A stretch of 50,043 bases of DNA, from contig CASEOW010000021.1 of NCBI GenBank assembly GCA_949289785.1, forward strand, positions 1-50,043, written 5' to 3'. The first letter of the stretch is position 1, and every line of letters begins with the position of its first letter. Below the pieces are notes generated by a model. The model was given only the letters and a program-made list of their open reading frames with translations. It had not been told where the DNA came from and searched no databases. The position numbers and the translations under genes are program-made. Of this stretch, positions 1-8,501 are shown piece by piece. The stretch comes from an uncultured Bacillota bacterium (lineage in GTDB: Bacteria; Bacillota; Clostridia; Christensenellales; UBA1242).

Positions 1-193
1 ATAAAAACTTACTTAAATATTAACTTAACCTGTATTTTTAAAAATATTTGCACAAAACTATAGATAACTTGTTTACTATTAATTATAAAATAATTAAAAA
101 TATATATTATAAATAACTTTGAATTATACATAATTAAAATATATTAGTTATAATTTGATAACAATATTTTTTTATTAATATTAAAAATATATT

Positions 194-760
194 TTATTTC
201 ACTTTATTTTTATTATCTTTTTCATCATCTTTTAGTTTTTTATAATCTACAGTATAATCATCACTATCATGTTGTTCAAAATCTAACTCAATTTCATTAA
301 CATCTTCGATACTTTTAATATTATCTATAAAATCATATAGTTCATTTAAATCATTTTTCATATCAATATAAAAACATCTTCCTTCAAACTTATTATTTAA
401 CCCCCTAATAACATTTATCCCACAACAATCCTTAACAATTTGAATTAACAGACAATCAAAAGGCATTTCTGAATTTATCATTGTATTATCAAAATTAAAT
501 TTCAACCAAAATCCTTTTTTCATTTGTTTTAATGTTTCTTCATGTATACTTACAGCTAAAGCTGGCATTTGAACTGAACCTTCTAAACTTTTAAAAAAGA
601 TTTCTATTATTTTATCTCTATTTTCGTCATCAAGAACAATTTCTTCGCCATCTTTATATAATTCAACCATATATTCATGATTAATCAAATCTAACAATAC
701 ATTAGAATTTGAACATAATATGATTGGAATCATAATAAAAAAGCACAATAATTTTAACAT
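194..760 (-). CDS. Small exported protein of unknown function
   Basis: A 188-residue protein I do not recognise. Residues 2-17 form a hydrophobic stretch after a single Lys, consistent with a signal peptide or N-terminal anchor; a Cys at about 16 is not preceded by a good lipobox. The rest is mixed and acidic, ending in a highly charged Asp/Lys-rich tail (about 160-188) likely to be disordered. A GAGG ribosome binding site lies 6 bases before the ATG, which supports this start. It lies downstream of parB in the same direction but behind a hairpin terminator, so it is probably transcribed alone. The gene is clear; the function is unknown. Confidence 0.7.
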   Translation of the reverse strand: MLKLLCFFIMIPIILCSNSNVLLDLINHEYMVELYKDGEEIVLDDENRDKIIEIFFKSLEGSVQMPALAVSIHEETLKQMKKGFWLKFNFDNTMINSEMPFDCLLIQIVKDCCGINVIRGLNNKFEGRCFYIDMKNDLNELYDFIDNIKSIEDVNEIELDFEQHDSDDYTVDYKKLKDDEKDNKNKVK

Positions 761-914
761 AACAACCTCGTTCTTTAATTAAAATTATTTTTTTCAAATA
801 AAACAAATTTATTCAAATATTAAATGCAAAATTTATAAAAAATTAGTTATATTTCAATTAATTGCTTTTTGCGACAAATAAAGACAAAAACTATAAATAT
901 TTAAAATTAGAAAT

Positions 915-952
915 AAAAAAATCTTCAATGATTTCTCATCAAAGATTTTTTT
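915..952. terminator. Terminator downstream of parB
   Basis: Inverted repeat with arms 915-931 and 936-952 and a 4-base loop; two adjacent positions are mismatched. A run of A on the left and T on the right allow it to work in either direction. On the minus strand it follows the parB stop by about 30 bases. Confidence 0.7.
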
Positions 953-983
953 AATATTTAAATCTTAATTTTATAGAATATCT

Positions 984-1979
984 TTAAGTATTAGGATGAC
1001 GCTTATTATAATTTCTTAAATCTCCTAAAGTTATTTCTTTTTTCTTTAATAGTTCTATCATATCAGCTAGTCTATCTAAATCATCTCTAGAATAATAATC
1101 TATGTAAATTCTTCCTTTATGATCATTGCCTATAGCTGATACTTTTGTAGCAAAAACTCTTTGCATATCATTAATTAATTCTTTCAATTCTAATGACTGT
1201 TCAGATACTTTGGTAGAAGCACTCTTTGGTGGGTTAAGATAATTCTTTACAGATTTTTCCAATTCTCTTACAGACATTTTGCCATCACTTGCTTGTTTAG
1301 CAAGTTTGATTTGCTGAGTAACATCATCAACAACCACTAGACATCTAGCATGACCACTAGATAATTTACCATCTTCTACAAGTCTAATAACATCTGGATA
1401 TAATTGAAGTAATCTCAAAGTATTAGCTACATTAGAACGACTTTTACCTATTCTATCAGAAACAGTTTCTTGAGTTAAGTTATATTCATCCATTAATTGT
1501 TTTATTGCTCTTGCAGCCTCAATTGGATTTAAGTCCTCTCTTTGCAAGTTTTCGATAATAGAAATTTCTTTAATTTGTTTTTCAGTATAATTTTTTATTA
1601 CAACAGGTACAACTTCAAGTCCAGCAAGTTTTGATGCTCTCCATCTACGCTCACCAGCAATAATCATATAATTACCATCATCAGTTTTATTAACAACCAA
1701 AGGCTGAATAACTCCATGTAATTTAACTGAACTTGCAAGTTCTCTTAAAGCTTCCTCATCAAAATGTTTTCTTGGCTGATTTGGATTTGGGTATATTTTA
1801 TTAATATCCATTTCAGTAACACCATGTTTTTCATTTTTATTAGTCACAACTGATTTTGTTACAGTATTTTGACTAGCGCTAACATTTTCGTTAATAGCGC
1901 TGTCATTTGTATTTTCTTCTTCATCATACATTGCAAATAAAGATTCTAGTCCTCTGCCTAATCCCTTTTTTTTATCCAT
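984..1979 (-). CDS. parB: ParB chromosome-partitioning protein (Spo0J)
   Basis: 331-residue ParB, the CTP-dependent clamp that loads on parS and spreads along DNA to segregate replicated origins with ParA and to recruit SMC. Visible: the N-terminal K-K-G-L-G-R-G-L motif that stimulates ParA, the GERRWRA nucleotide-binding box in the N-terminal domain, the ENLQREDLNPIEAA segment, and a helix-turn-helix around SDRIGKSRSNVANTLR that reads parS. The C-terminal part would dimerise. The start overlaps the parA stop by 8 bases, with an AGAGGTG ribosome binding site inside the parA end, so the two are translationally coupled. Three parS sites lie just upstream of parA. Length and motifs are typical; ParB/Spo0J rather than Noc is favoured by its place right after parA. 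Confidence 0.96.
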   Translation of the reverse strand: MDKKKGLGRGLESLFAMYDEEENTNDSAINENVSASQNTVTKSVVTNKNEKHGVTEMDINKIYPNPNQPRKHFDEEALRELASSVKLHGVIQPLVVNKTDDGNYMIIAGERRWRASKLAGLEVVPVVIKNYTEKQIKEISIIENLQREDLNPIEAARAIKQLMDEYNLTQETVSDRIGKSRSNVANTLRLLQLYPDVIRLVEDGKLSSGHARCLVVVDDVTQQIKLAKQASDGKMSVRELEKSVKNYLNPPKSASTKVSEQSLELKELINDMQRVFATKVSAIGNDHKGRIYIDYYSRDDLDRLADMIELLKKKEITLGDLRNYNKRHPNT

Positions 1980-2796
1980 TGTTCACCTCTCTTAATTTAA
2001 TCTTTGTATCTTTTGTAATAGGTTTATAGCTTATTTTATTTCTATCCAAAAATTCTTCTGCCAATGATAAATAAGCCTCAGCTCCTTTAGAACCTGGTTC
2101 ATAAACAAGTATAGGTTGTCCATGACTAGGAGCTTCTGCCAATCTAATATTTCTAGGAATATATGTAAAGAAAACCTTCTTACCAAAGAACTTTAATATT
2201 TCATCACTAACTTGAGTAGTTAAATTAGATCTCTTATCTTTCATAGTCATAACTACGCCTTCCACATCTATGGTAGGATTTAAATGAAACTTAATTAATC
2301 TGATTGTATTCATAAGTTGTGTTATACCCATTAAAGGATAATATTCACACTGCATAGGAATAACAACACTATTACAAGCAGTTAAAGCATTAACAGTTAT
2401 TAGTCCTAATGAAGGAGGACAATCTATCATTACAAAATCATATTCATCTTTGATTCCATCTAAAATACCTTTAATAATTTTTTCACGCTGAGGCATTTGA
2501 ACCATTTCTATCTCAGCTCCTGCCAAATCAACAGTAGAAGGAATTATATCTAAATTTTCCAATAAAGTAGGTTTAATTACATCATTGATATCTGTATCAC
2601 CAGAAATCAAATCATATATAGTTTTTAAGTCCTTAACTTTATTTATTCCTAATCCACTTGTTGCATTACCCTGAGGATCTAAATCAACAACAAGCACTTT
2701 TTTACCAATAGCAGCAATATAAGCAGCCATATTAATGCAAGTTGTAGTTTTTCCTACACCACCCTTTTGATTTGCAAATGCAATAATTTTTCCCAT
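1972..2796 (-). CDS. parA: ParA chromosome-partitioning ATPase (Soj)
   Basis: 274-residue Walker-type ATPase of the ParA/Soj family. ATP-dependent dimers bind DNA nonspecifically; ParB stimulates hydrolysis, giving the gradient that moves origins, and in Bacillus the protein also controls DnaA. The deviant Walker A box KGGVGKTT starts at residue 11, with the signature lysine; DCPPSLG marks Walker B. The start is placed at 2796, not at an ATG 30 bases upstream, because AAGGGG sits 6 bases before this codon and the family begins with M-G-K-I-I-A-F-A-N-Q. First gene of a parA-parB operon, with parS sites upstream. Confidence 0.96.
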   Translation of the reverse strand: MGKIIAFANQKGGVGKTTTCINMAAYIAAIGKKVLVVDLDPQGNATSGLGINKVKDLKTIYDLISGDTDINDVIKPTLLENLDIIPSTVDLAGAEIEMVQMPQREKIIKGILDGIKDEYDFVMIDCPPSLGLITVNALTACNSVVIPMQCEYYPLMGITQLMNTIRLIKFHLNPTIDVEGVVMTMKDKRSNLTTQVSDEILKFFGKKVFFTYIPRNIRLAEAPSHGQPILVYEPGSKGAEAYLSLAEEFLDRNKISYKPITKDTKIKLREVNNG

Positions 2797-3434
2797 AGTA
2801 AACCCCTTAATCAAAATAATACACAAATATTTTTATTTTTTATTTTATTAAATTAATTATAAAATATAAGTAAATGAAAGTTTTTTTATTTTCATAAAAT
2901 GCTTAAAATTAAAATTAATTTATATTATAAAAAAGAAATCAATTTGTTCTATCTATATAATAACATAAAAGAATTAAAAAAGTAAGCTTTTTTAAAAAAA
3001 ATTATTAAATTAATTAAAAAAATTTAATTACGCATTTGCGCAAATCAAAATCATTTATTAAAACTTTTTATTTATTAATACATTTACTCATTTATATTAA
3101 ATTCATTTATTTAACATCTTTTATTTATAATAAATTTTAAAACAAATAATTATATATTATAAGCCTCCAATGTGTTTTAGTAAAATACAATCTATAACTA
3201 TATTATAAAGAATACACCATTTTAAAAATCTAATAATTTTTACTTTAAAATACATCATTTTATTTTATTATATTTATTTAAACTTATTAAATTTAATTTT
3301 AGATAATTTAATTCTAATAGAATTTATAACATAATTTAGTTTGATTATAAATTATCAAAATTTATGCAATTTTTGCATATTTTTATTAAGCACTTTTTAA
3401 TTTTAATTATTATTTAATAAAAAAACAAATAAAA

Positions 3435-3450
3435 TGTTTCATGTGAAACA
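3435..3450. promoter_or_regulatory. parS site 1 (one base off the palindrome)
   Basis: TGTTTCATGTGAAACA matches the Firmicutes parS consensus at 15 of 16 positions; one base breaks the palindrome centre. Confidence 0.9.
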
Positions 3451-3533
3451 ATTTTATTTATAATATTAATATTTCTTTTTTATCTAAAGAAATTTATTTA
3501 ACAAAACTTTAAATTCTTTTTATAATATTTTTT

Positions 3534-3549
3534 TGTTTCACGTGAAACA
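3534..3549. promoter_or_regulatory. parS site 2 (perfect)
   Basis: TGTTTCACGTGAAACA, a perfect 16-bp palindrome identical to the Bacillus parS consensus bound by ParB/Spo0J. Confidence 0.97.
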
Positions 3550-3585
3550 TTTTATTAATAATTTAATCATTTTTAGTTAAATTAA

Positions 3586-3601
3586 TGTTTCACGTGAAAC
3601 A
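3586..3601. promoter_or_regulatory. parS site 3 (perfect)
   Basis: Second perfect TGTTTCACGTGAAACA, starting 52 bases after the start of site 2 (about five helical turns). Confidence 0.97.
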
Positions 3602-3957
3602 TTTTAATACAAAATAACAAAAAATATAATAAGTGCATATTATTTTTTAATATAGACATATTTTTTTTACATATCAATACTTAATATAAATAAGTCTATA
3701 AAATATTTTCTTACAAATATAATAAATAAAACATAATAATATTTTTAGTTTATTTTATCAATACAAATTTAAATAAAATACAATAAAATACCTGATTATT
3801 TCATTTAGATTATATCTCTAAAATAACTATTATTTATAAAATTTATTTAATACTATACAATTATTTTATTTATAAAACATACATTTTATATAATAATAAA
3901 AAAATTATGCGTCTAAAAATATTTTAAAAAAATAAAAATATTTTATAAAAACTTATA

Positions 3958-3985
3958 AGCGCTAAAATATATAATTTTTAGCGCT
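3958..3985. repeat. GCGC-cored inverted repeat
   Basis: Perfect 10-bp arms AGCGCTAAAA (3958-3967) and TTTTAGCGCT (3976-3985) around an 8-base loop. It shares its AGCGCT core with several stem-loops at 4637-4830. Confidence 0.6.
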
Positions 3986-4003
3986 ATAAAAATTTGTATA
4001 ATT

Positions 4004-4035
4004 GATAATAAAAAAACCATCTTAAAATAAGATGG
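4004..4035 (-). terminator. Terminator of the 105-residue protein gene
   Basis: Perfect 8-bp hairpin (arms 4017-4024 and 4028-4035, 3-base loop) followed on the minus strand by seven T. It lies about 160 bases after the stop at 4197, implying a long 3' untranslated region. Confidence 0.7.
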
Positions 4036-4196
4036 AATAGAATAAAAAAATTAATAAAAAATAATAGGAACGGTTATTTTTTAAAACTATATAAAGAGTT
4101 TGAATTGAAAAGTTTTAATTTTTGAAGCTGTTTTTTCTCTTTAAATTATTGTTTTAATAGATATAAATATTTAATAACCAATGAGTATAAATATAT

Positions 4197-4514
4197 TTAT
4201 TGAGCGTTGTAAATTGATTTTTGTTCATTTTCAATCATAGCTTTAAATTTTTGATATTTATCAATAGTCTCTAAAAGATATCTTTCTTTTGCTCTAGAAT
4301 CCATTTTAAGCATCTTTTCTTGATCCATTAATCTTTTTAACGGATTTACAACATATTCTTCATTATTAACAATCTCTTTTACTTTATCATAAAAAGATTG
4401 GTCATTTGTGCTTATTATTTTAATATTTGCACCATTGTATGTATTTCTTAAATTTTTATTAATCATTCTATTTTTTGCTTTCATTGCTAATGTTTTTAAT
4501 ATATCATTCTTCAT
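4197..4514 (-). CDS. Small soluble protein of unknown function
   Basis: 105 residues, basic, no membrane segment or signal peptide. The second half (N-P-L-K-R-L-M-D-Q-E-K-M-L-K-M-D-S-R, about residues 57-75) is charged and predicted helical, and has the look of a conserved motif although I cannot name a family. A strong AAAAGGAG ribosome binding site lies just upstream of the ATG, and a factor-independent terminator follows about 160 bases after the stop, so it is a single-gene transcript. It sits between the parS cluster and the GCGC stem-loop region, in leading-strand direction. A role in chromosome maintenance would only be a guess from position. Confidence 0.7.
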   Translation of the reverse strand: MKNDILKTLAMKAKNRMINKNLRNTYNGANIKIISTNDQSFYDKVKEIVNNEEYVVNPLKRLMDQEKMLKMDSRAKERYLLETIDKYQKFKAMIENEQKSIYNAQ

Positions 4515-4636
4515 CTCAAACTCCTTTTATTTAATGCTTTAGAAAACACTAATATTATAATACTAATTTTAAAAATAAAAAAGAGAAATTTTGTTTAAAT
4601 CTATTAAATAATGTCGAATTTTGTTGAAATAATTTG

Positions 4637-4830
4637 TGCGCTTTTAATTTTAAATAAAAATCGAGATTTTAGCGCAGTTTATTTTTAAATAAATAATATT
4701 TGCACATATTTAATACATATATATATTAAATTTGCGCCCTGAAATATTTTTTTAAAAAAACTTATTGCAAGCGCTAATTTATCTGCGCTTAGTATTTTTT
4801 AGCGCATAATTTAATATTTTATTTAGCGCT
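4637..4830. repeat. Cluster of short GCGC stem-loops
   Basis: Three inverted repeats share a GCGC core: TGCGCT 4637-4642 with AGCGCA 4671-4676, AAGCGC 4769-4774 with GCGCTT 4785-4790, and AGCGC 4801-4805 with GCGCT 4826-4830. A further unpaired GCGC lies at 4734. No protein-coding reading is apparent. Confidence 0.5.
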
Positions 4831-4925
4831 GTTTTTAAGATATTTTTCGACAAATTTCTTACAATTGTTTCTTAAATACTTTTTTACTTTATTTATAATA
4901 AAAAATAAAAAAATTGAAAATTTAT

Positions 4926-4956
4926 TTGACTTGGAGTATACTCCAAATACTATTAT
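4926..4956 (+). promoter_or_regulatory. MerR-type promoter with operator palindrome
   Basis: The -35 box TTGACT (4926-4931) and -10 box TATTAT (4951-4956) are separated by 19 bp, the long spacer that MerR-family regulators untwist to activate transcription. The perfect palindrome TTGGAGTATACTCCAA (4931-4946) lies in the spacer. It probably serves the MerR gene that starts at 4985, so the regulator controls itself and the genes behind it. Confidence 0.85.
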
Positions 4957-4984
4957 TAATATATAAAAGGAAAAAATATTTAAG

Positions 4985-5380
4985 ATGACAATAAAAGAAG
5001 TTAGTCAAAAATATAATATAAGCGCTAACACTTTAAGATATTACGAAAAAGAAGGACTTATTGGCAAAGTACCAAAAATCAATAGAAAAAGAAATTATAC
5101 AGAGAATGAAGAAAAAAATATAGAGTTTATTATTTGCATGCGTCAAGCTGGTCTATCTATAAATATCTTAAAAAAATACATATCTTTATTTAAAGAAGGT
5201 GAATCTACAATTTTACAAAGGAAGAAATTACTAGAAGAACAAAAAATGATTTTAATTCATAAAATCGACAGAATGAATATTGCTTTAAACAGACTAAATT
5301 ATAAAATTGATTATTATGAGAAAGAAATCATTGTTAAAGAAAAAGAATTGTTATCAAATTTAAAAGATACTAATTTATAA
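4985..5380 (+). CDS. MerR-family transcription regulator
   Basis: 131 residues. The N-terminal winged helix-turn-helix (M-T-I-K-E-V-S-Q-K-Y-N-I-S-A-N-T-L-R-Y-Y, residues 1-20, then E-K-E-G-L-I) is the MerR DNA-recognition signature; residues 75-125 form the dimerising coiled coil. There is no Cys cluster for metal sensing at the C-terminus, so it is closer to the AdhR/YfmP-like group that responds to aldehydes or other reactive compounds than to mercury or copper sensors. Its own promoter has a 19-bp spacer with a palindromic operator. The next gene starts 8 bases after the stop, so they form an operon. The inducing signal is not known. Confidence 0.92.
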   Translation: MTIKEVSQKYNISANTLRYYEKEGLIGKVPKINRKRNYTENEEKNIEFIICMRQAGLSINILKKYISLFKEGESTILQRKKLLEEQKMILIHKIDRMNIALNRLNYKIDYYEKEIIVKEKELLSNLKDTNL

Positions 5381-5388
5381 GAGGTATT

Positions 5389-5967
5389 ATGAAAAATATT
5401 TTAATTTTTGGAATTGGTCGAACAGGAAAAACAACTTTAAGTAATCTTATCAAATCAAAATATAAATCTTATAATTTAATACATAGTGATAGTATTAAAT
5501 GGGCAATAATTAGAGCTGATAATAAACAAGATTACTATAATACTCATATTGATAAACAAAAAGATTTTGAATATAGCGAAAATTTTCAAAAAATATTACT
5601 AGAGTTTTTTAACTCGTGTATAAGAAATGATAATTCAAATTATGGATACATTTTAGAAAGTGGACAGTTAGAACCAAAATTAATTGATAAATATATAGAT
5701 AGAAGAAAAACTATAATTATTTGTCTAGGACTTGGTATAACTTCAAGAGAAGAAATTGTTAAAATGTGTCGAAATCATGATTCTTCAATAGATTGGACAT
5801 ATTCTATCAACGATAACGATTTAGAATATCATGCACAAAATTGGATTGAAAGAGATATATATTTAAAATCTCAATGTGAAAAATTTAACATTAATTATGT
5901 AATTACTTCACAAAATAGGGAAAAAATATTTAAAGATATTATTTCTAATTTGTTTAAACTTAATTAA
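5389..5967 (+). CDS. P-loop NTPase / kinase-like protein
   Basis: 192 residues. A Walker A motif G-I-G-R-T-G-K-T-T at residues 8-16 follows a beta strand, and HSDSIKWA (about 36-43) resembles the substrate-binding helix of small-molecule kinases of the AAA_33/adenylate-kinase-like group. I see no diagnostic lid or base-binding motif that names the substrate. It follows the MerR gene by 8 bases with a GAGG site before the ATG and is therefore probably under MerR control. Kinase-like fold: fairly sure. Substrate: unknown. Confidence 0.75.
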   Translation: MKNILIFGIGRTGKTTLSNLIKSKYKSYNLIHSDSIKWAIIRADNKQDYYNTHIDKQKDFEYSENFQKILLEFFNSCIRNDNSNYGYILESGQLEPKLIDKYIDRRKTIIICLGLGITSREEIVKMCRNHDSSIDWTYSINDNDLEYHAQNWIERDIYLKSQCEKFNINYVITSQNREKIFKDIISNLFKLN

Positions 5968-6130
5968 AATATATTTAGTCTTATCAGCAAATAAAATAAA
6001 TAAGTTATTCAATACCATAATAACAAATATTTAATTTTTTAATAAATTTGATTTTTGTAGATTAGCAAAAACAAAAATTGAATACTAAACTAAATTTAAA
6101 AACAATTTATAGTATTAAAAGGAGATAAAA

Positions 6131-6607
6131 ATGAAAAATTTAATTATTTATTACTCATATACTGGAAACACTAAAAAAATTGCTAATATTATAAAAGATA
6201 AATTACCGAATTCAGATATAGCAGAAATCAAAACAAAAATACCTTACTCTAGCGACTATAATTCTGTAGTTTCACAAGGAAAAAAAGAGGTAAAAAAAGG
6301 TTTTATGCCAGAAATTTTACCTATTGATATAGATATTAATAGTTATGAAAACATAATTATAGGATCTCCAGTATGGTGGTATACTTTTGCTCCAGCTATA
6401 TTAACATTTTTAAATAATTATAATTTATCTGGTAAAAAAATTTATCCATTTATTACTAATGGTGGGTGGATAGGACATACTTTTGATGATATCAAAAATT
6501 TATGTAGAAACTCTGAAATGAAAGAAGGTATCAATATATATTTTAACAACTCTAAACTTATAACTGATATTCAATCTATTTATGACTGGATTGAAAAAAT
6601 AAAATAA
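6131..6607 (+). CDS. Flavodoxin
   Basis: 158-residue flavodoxin-like protein, a small FMN electron carrier or quinone/nitro-reductase-like protein. The FMN phosphate loop S-Y-T-G-N-T-K-K-I-A follows the first beta strand (residues 9-18), and G-S-P-V-W-W-Y-T (about 79-86) is the isoalloxazine-contacting loop of the flavodoxin_4 family, followed by a TNGGWIGHT loop. AAAGGAG lies close to the ATG. It is 163 bases beyond the P-loop NTPase and may share the MerR promoter. MerR genes next to flavodoxin or oxidoreductase genes are common in Bacillota, which suggests a stress-response redox role. Confidence 0.88.
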   Translation: MKNLIIYYSYTGNTKKIANIIKDKLPNSDIAEIKTKIPYSSDYNSVVSQGKKEVKKGFMPEILPIDIDINSYENIIIGSPVWWYTFAPAILTFLNNYNLSGKKIYPFITNGGWIGHTFDDIKNLCRNSEMKEGINIYFNNSKLITDIQSIYDWIEKIK

Positions 6608-6717
6608 TCTATTAATTAATATAATATTTTAGCATTATTTACAAATAATTTGATATTATTATTTTTAATTATAAAATACTTAAACTTATTTAAATTTATT
6701 TATAAAAGGTGGTTATT

Positions 6718-8484
6718 ATGTTAGAAAATATTAAAAATCCTAATGATTTAAAAAAATTAGAAATCGAACAACTTTCTTTATTAAGTAATGAAATCCGTCA
6801 AGTTTTAATAGATAAGTTATCTAATCATGGTGGACATATAGGTCCCAATTTAGCAATGGTAGAAATTACTATTGCATTGCATTATGTTTTTAATTCTCCA
6901 TACGATAAGTTTGTTTTTGATGTTTCTCATCAAAGTTATGTTCATAAAATTTTAACGGGCAGAAGTGAAGCTTTTACTGATGAATCAAAATATGATAATG
7001 TTTCTGGTTATACTAATCCAAGTGAAAGTGAACATGACCTTTTTGAAATCGGACACACTTCTACATCTTTAAGTCTTGCTTGTGGTCTTGCTAAAGGCAG
7101 AGATTTACAAAATGAAAATTACAATGTTGTAGCTTTAATTGGAGATGGTTCTCTTAGTGGTGGTGAAGCTTATGAAGGTTTAAATAATATTATAGAGAAT
7201 AATTCAAACACTATTGTTATTTTAAATGATAATCAAATGTCTATTGCTGAAAATCATGGTGGAATTTATAAAAACTTACAAAAGTTAAGAGAAACAAAAG
7301 GAGAATGTGAAAATAATGTTTTTACAGCAATAGGTTTTGATTATTACTTTATAGAAGATGGTCATGATTTAAATTCATTAATTGAAATATTTAAAAAAGT
7401 AAAGAACTGCAAAAAGCCTGTTTTAATTCATATATGCACTATTAAAGGTAAAGGTTTAAACTTTGCTGAACATGACAAAGAAAAATGGCATTGGAATTTT
7501 CCATTTGATAAAAATACAGGTGAATCTAAAATTAATTTAGATATTGATTATAATGAATTAACAGGACAATATATTTCTGAAAAATTAAAATCTAATTCTA
7601 ATTTAGTTGCAGTTACAAGTGCAACTCCTTCAGTATTTGCCTTTAATAAAGATAGAAGAGAACAAGCTGGTAAGCAATTTGTAGATGTTGGTATTTGTGA
7701 AGAGCATGCTATTGCTTTCATTTCAGGAATTGCAAAAGCTGGTGCTAAACCTATTTATCCTGTTTATAGTTCTTTTTTACAAAGGACTTATGATCAATTA
7801 AGTCAAGATTTAGCTTTAAACAAAAATCCTGCGGTTATTATTGTTTTTGCTGGTTCAGTTTACGGACTTAATGATGTAACTCATTTAGGCTTATTTGATA
7901 TATCTCTTTTAAATAGTATCCCTAATATTGTTACTCTAGCTCCAACTTGTAAAGAAGAATATTTCGATATGCTTGAATATAGTTTAAAAGAAACTTCTTT
8001 TCCTATTATAATAAGAGTTCCGGGTGGAAAAGTTTTAAGCAATCCAAATTATAAATGCACTGGTGATTATTCAAATATAAATAAATTTAAAATTGAAAAA
8101 GAAGGTTCTAAAGTTGCTTTAATAGGTATAGGAACATTTTTCAATTTATGTGAAAAAATAGCAAACGAGTTAGTAACAAATTATAAAATAAAACCTACTT
8201 TAATAAATCCACAATTTATTTCAGGCATAGATAAAGATTTATTAAGAGATATACCAAAAAATCACTCTTTATTAATCACTATTGAAGATGGTATTATTGA
8301 CGGTGGTTTTGGTCAAAATATTGCTTCCTTTTTAGGTATGAGTAATGTAAAGGTTAAAAATTATGGTATTCCTAAATCTTTCCCTGATAGATTTATTGCA
8401 GAAAATCTTCTTGAAGAAAATGGAATTTCAAAAAAACAAATAATTGATTTTATAATTAAAAATTTACAAATAAAAAACGATTAA
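6718..8484 (+). CDS. Divergent 1-deoxy-D-xylulose-5-phosphate synthase-like enzyme
   Basis: 588-residue thiamine-diphosphate enzyme of the DXS/transketolase family. DXS makes the first intermediate of the MEP isoprenoid pathway from pyruvate and glyceraldehyde 3-phosphate. Visible: H-G-G-H (37-40), D-V-S-H-Q-S-Y-V-H-K-I-L-T-G-R (68-82), the cofactor motif G-D-G-S-L-S-G-G (142-149) with N-D-N-Q-M-S-I (170-176), and the catalytic glutamate in C-E-E-H (E328). The substrate region departs from the norm: the usual D-R-A-G and D-G-P-T-H are F-A-G-S (377-380) and N-D-V-T-H (385-389). It is also shorter than typical DXS (about 620). The start at 6718 is chosen over a GTG nine bases upstream because AAAGGTGG lies 5 bases before it. 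It may be a paralogue with another acceptor. Its stop lies in a terminator stem shared with rsmG. Confidence 0.85.
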   Translation: MLENIKNPNDLKKLEIEQLSLLSNEIRQVLIDKLSNHGGHIGPNLAMVEITIALHYVFNSPYDKFVFDVSHQSYVHKILTGRSEAFTDESKYDNVSGYTNPSESEHDLFEIGHTSTSLSLACGLAKGRDLQNENYNVVALIGDGSLSGGEAYEGLNNIIENNSNTIVILNDNQMSIAENHGGIYKNLQKLRETKGECENNVFTAIGFDYYFIEDGHDLNSLIEIFKKVKNCKKPVLIHICTIKGKGLNFAEHDKEKWHWNFPFDKNTGESKINLDIDYNELTGQYISEKLKSNSNLVAVTSATPSVFAFNKDRREQAGKQFVDVGICEEHAIAFISGIAKAGAKPIYPVYSSFLQRTYDQLSQDLALNKNPAVIIVFAGSVYGLNDVTHLGLFDISLLNSIPNIVTLAPTCKEEYFDMLEYSLKETSFPIIIRVPGGKVLSNPNYKCTGDYSNINKFKIEKEGSKVALIGIGTFFNLCEKIANELVTNYKIKPTLINPQFISGIDKDLLRDIPKNHSLLITIEDGIIDGGFGQNIASFLGMSNVKVKNYGIPKSFPDRFIAENLLEENGISKKQIIDFIIKNLQIKND

Positions 8485-8501
8485 TTCTTTAATCGTTTTT
8501 T
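8472..8501. terminator. Bidirectional terminator between the DXS-like gene and rsmG
   Basis: Perfect 13-bp inverted repeat (8472-8484 and 8489-8501, loop TTCT) with A run on one side and T run on the other. The DXS-like stop codon (8482-8484) is inside the left arm and the rsmG stop (8500-8502) reaches into the right arm. Confidence 0.9.

Larger units (their letters stand above)
2797..4196. other. Gene-free parS region
   Basis: About 1.4 kb without a credible gene, extremely AT-rich. It holds three parS sites (3435-3601), a perfect 12-bp palindrome ATTTGCGCAAAT at 3034-3045, a GCGC-cored hairpin at 3958-3985, and the terminator of the gene that starts at 4514. The parA promoter must lie near 2800-2900 but I cannot pick one box with confidence. 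Likely role: centromere-like loading zone for ParB near the origin. Confidence 0.75.
4515..4984. other. Gene-free region with GCGC stem-loops
   Basis: About 470 bases without a gene between two divergent genes. Contains seven GCGC tetramers between 4638 and 4829 in an otherwise AT-rich background, six of which pair into three short stem-loops, and the MerR-type promoter at 4926-4956. Confidence 0.6.

Noticed and set aside
2766..2826. Longer N-terminus for ParA
   Set aside because: The extra ten residues have no family match, and AAGGGG lies right before the internal ATG at 2796.
3034..3045. ATTTGCGCAAAT palindrome as a regulator operator for parA
   Set aside because: It is about 240 bases from the parA start with no promoter nearby that I can support.
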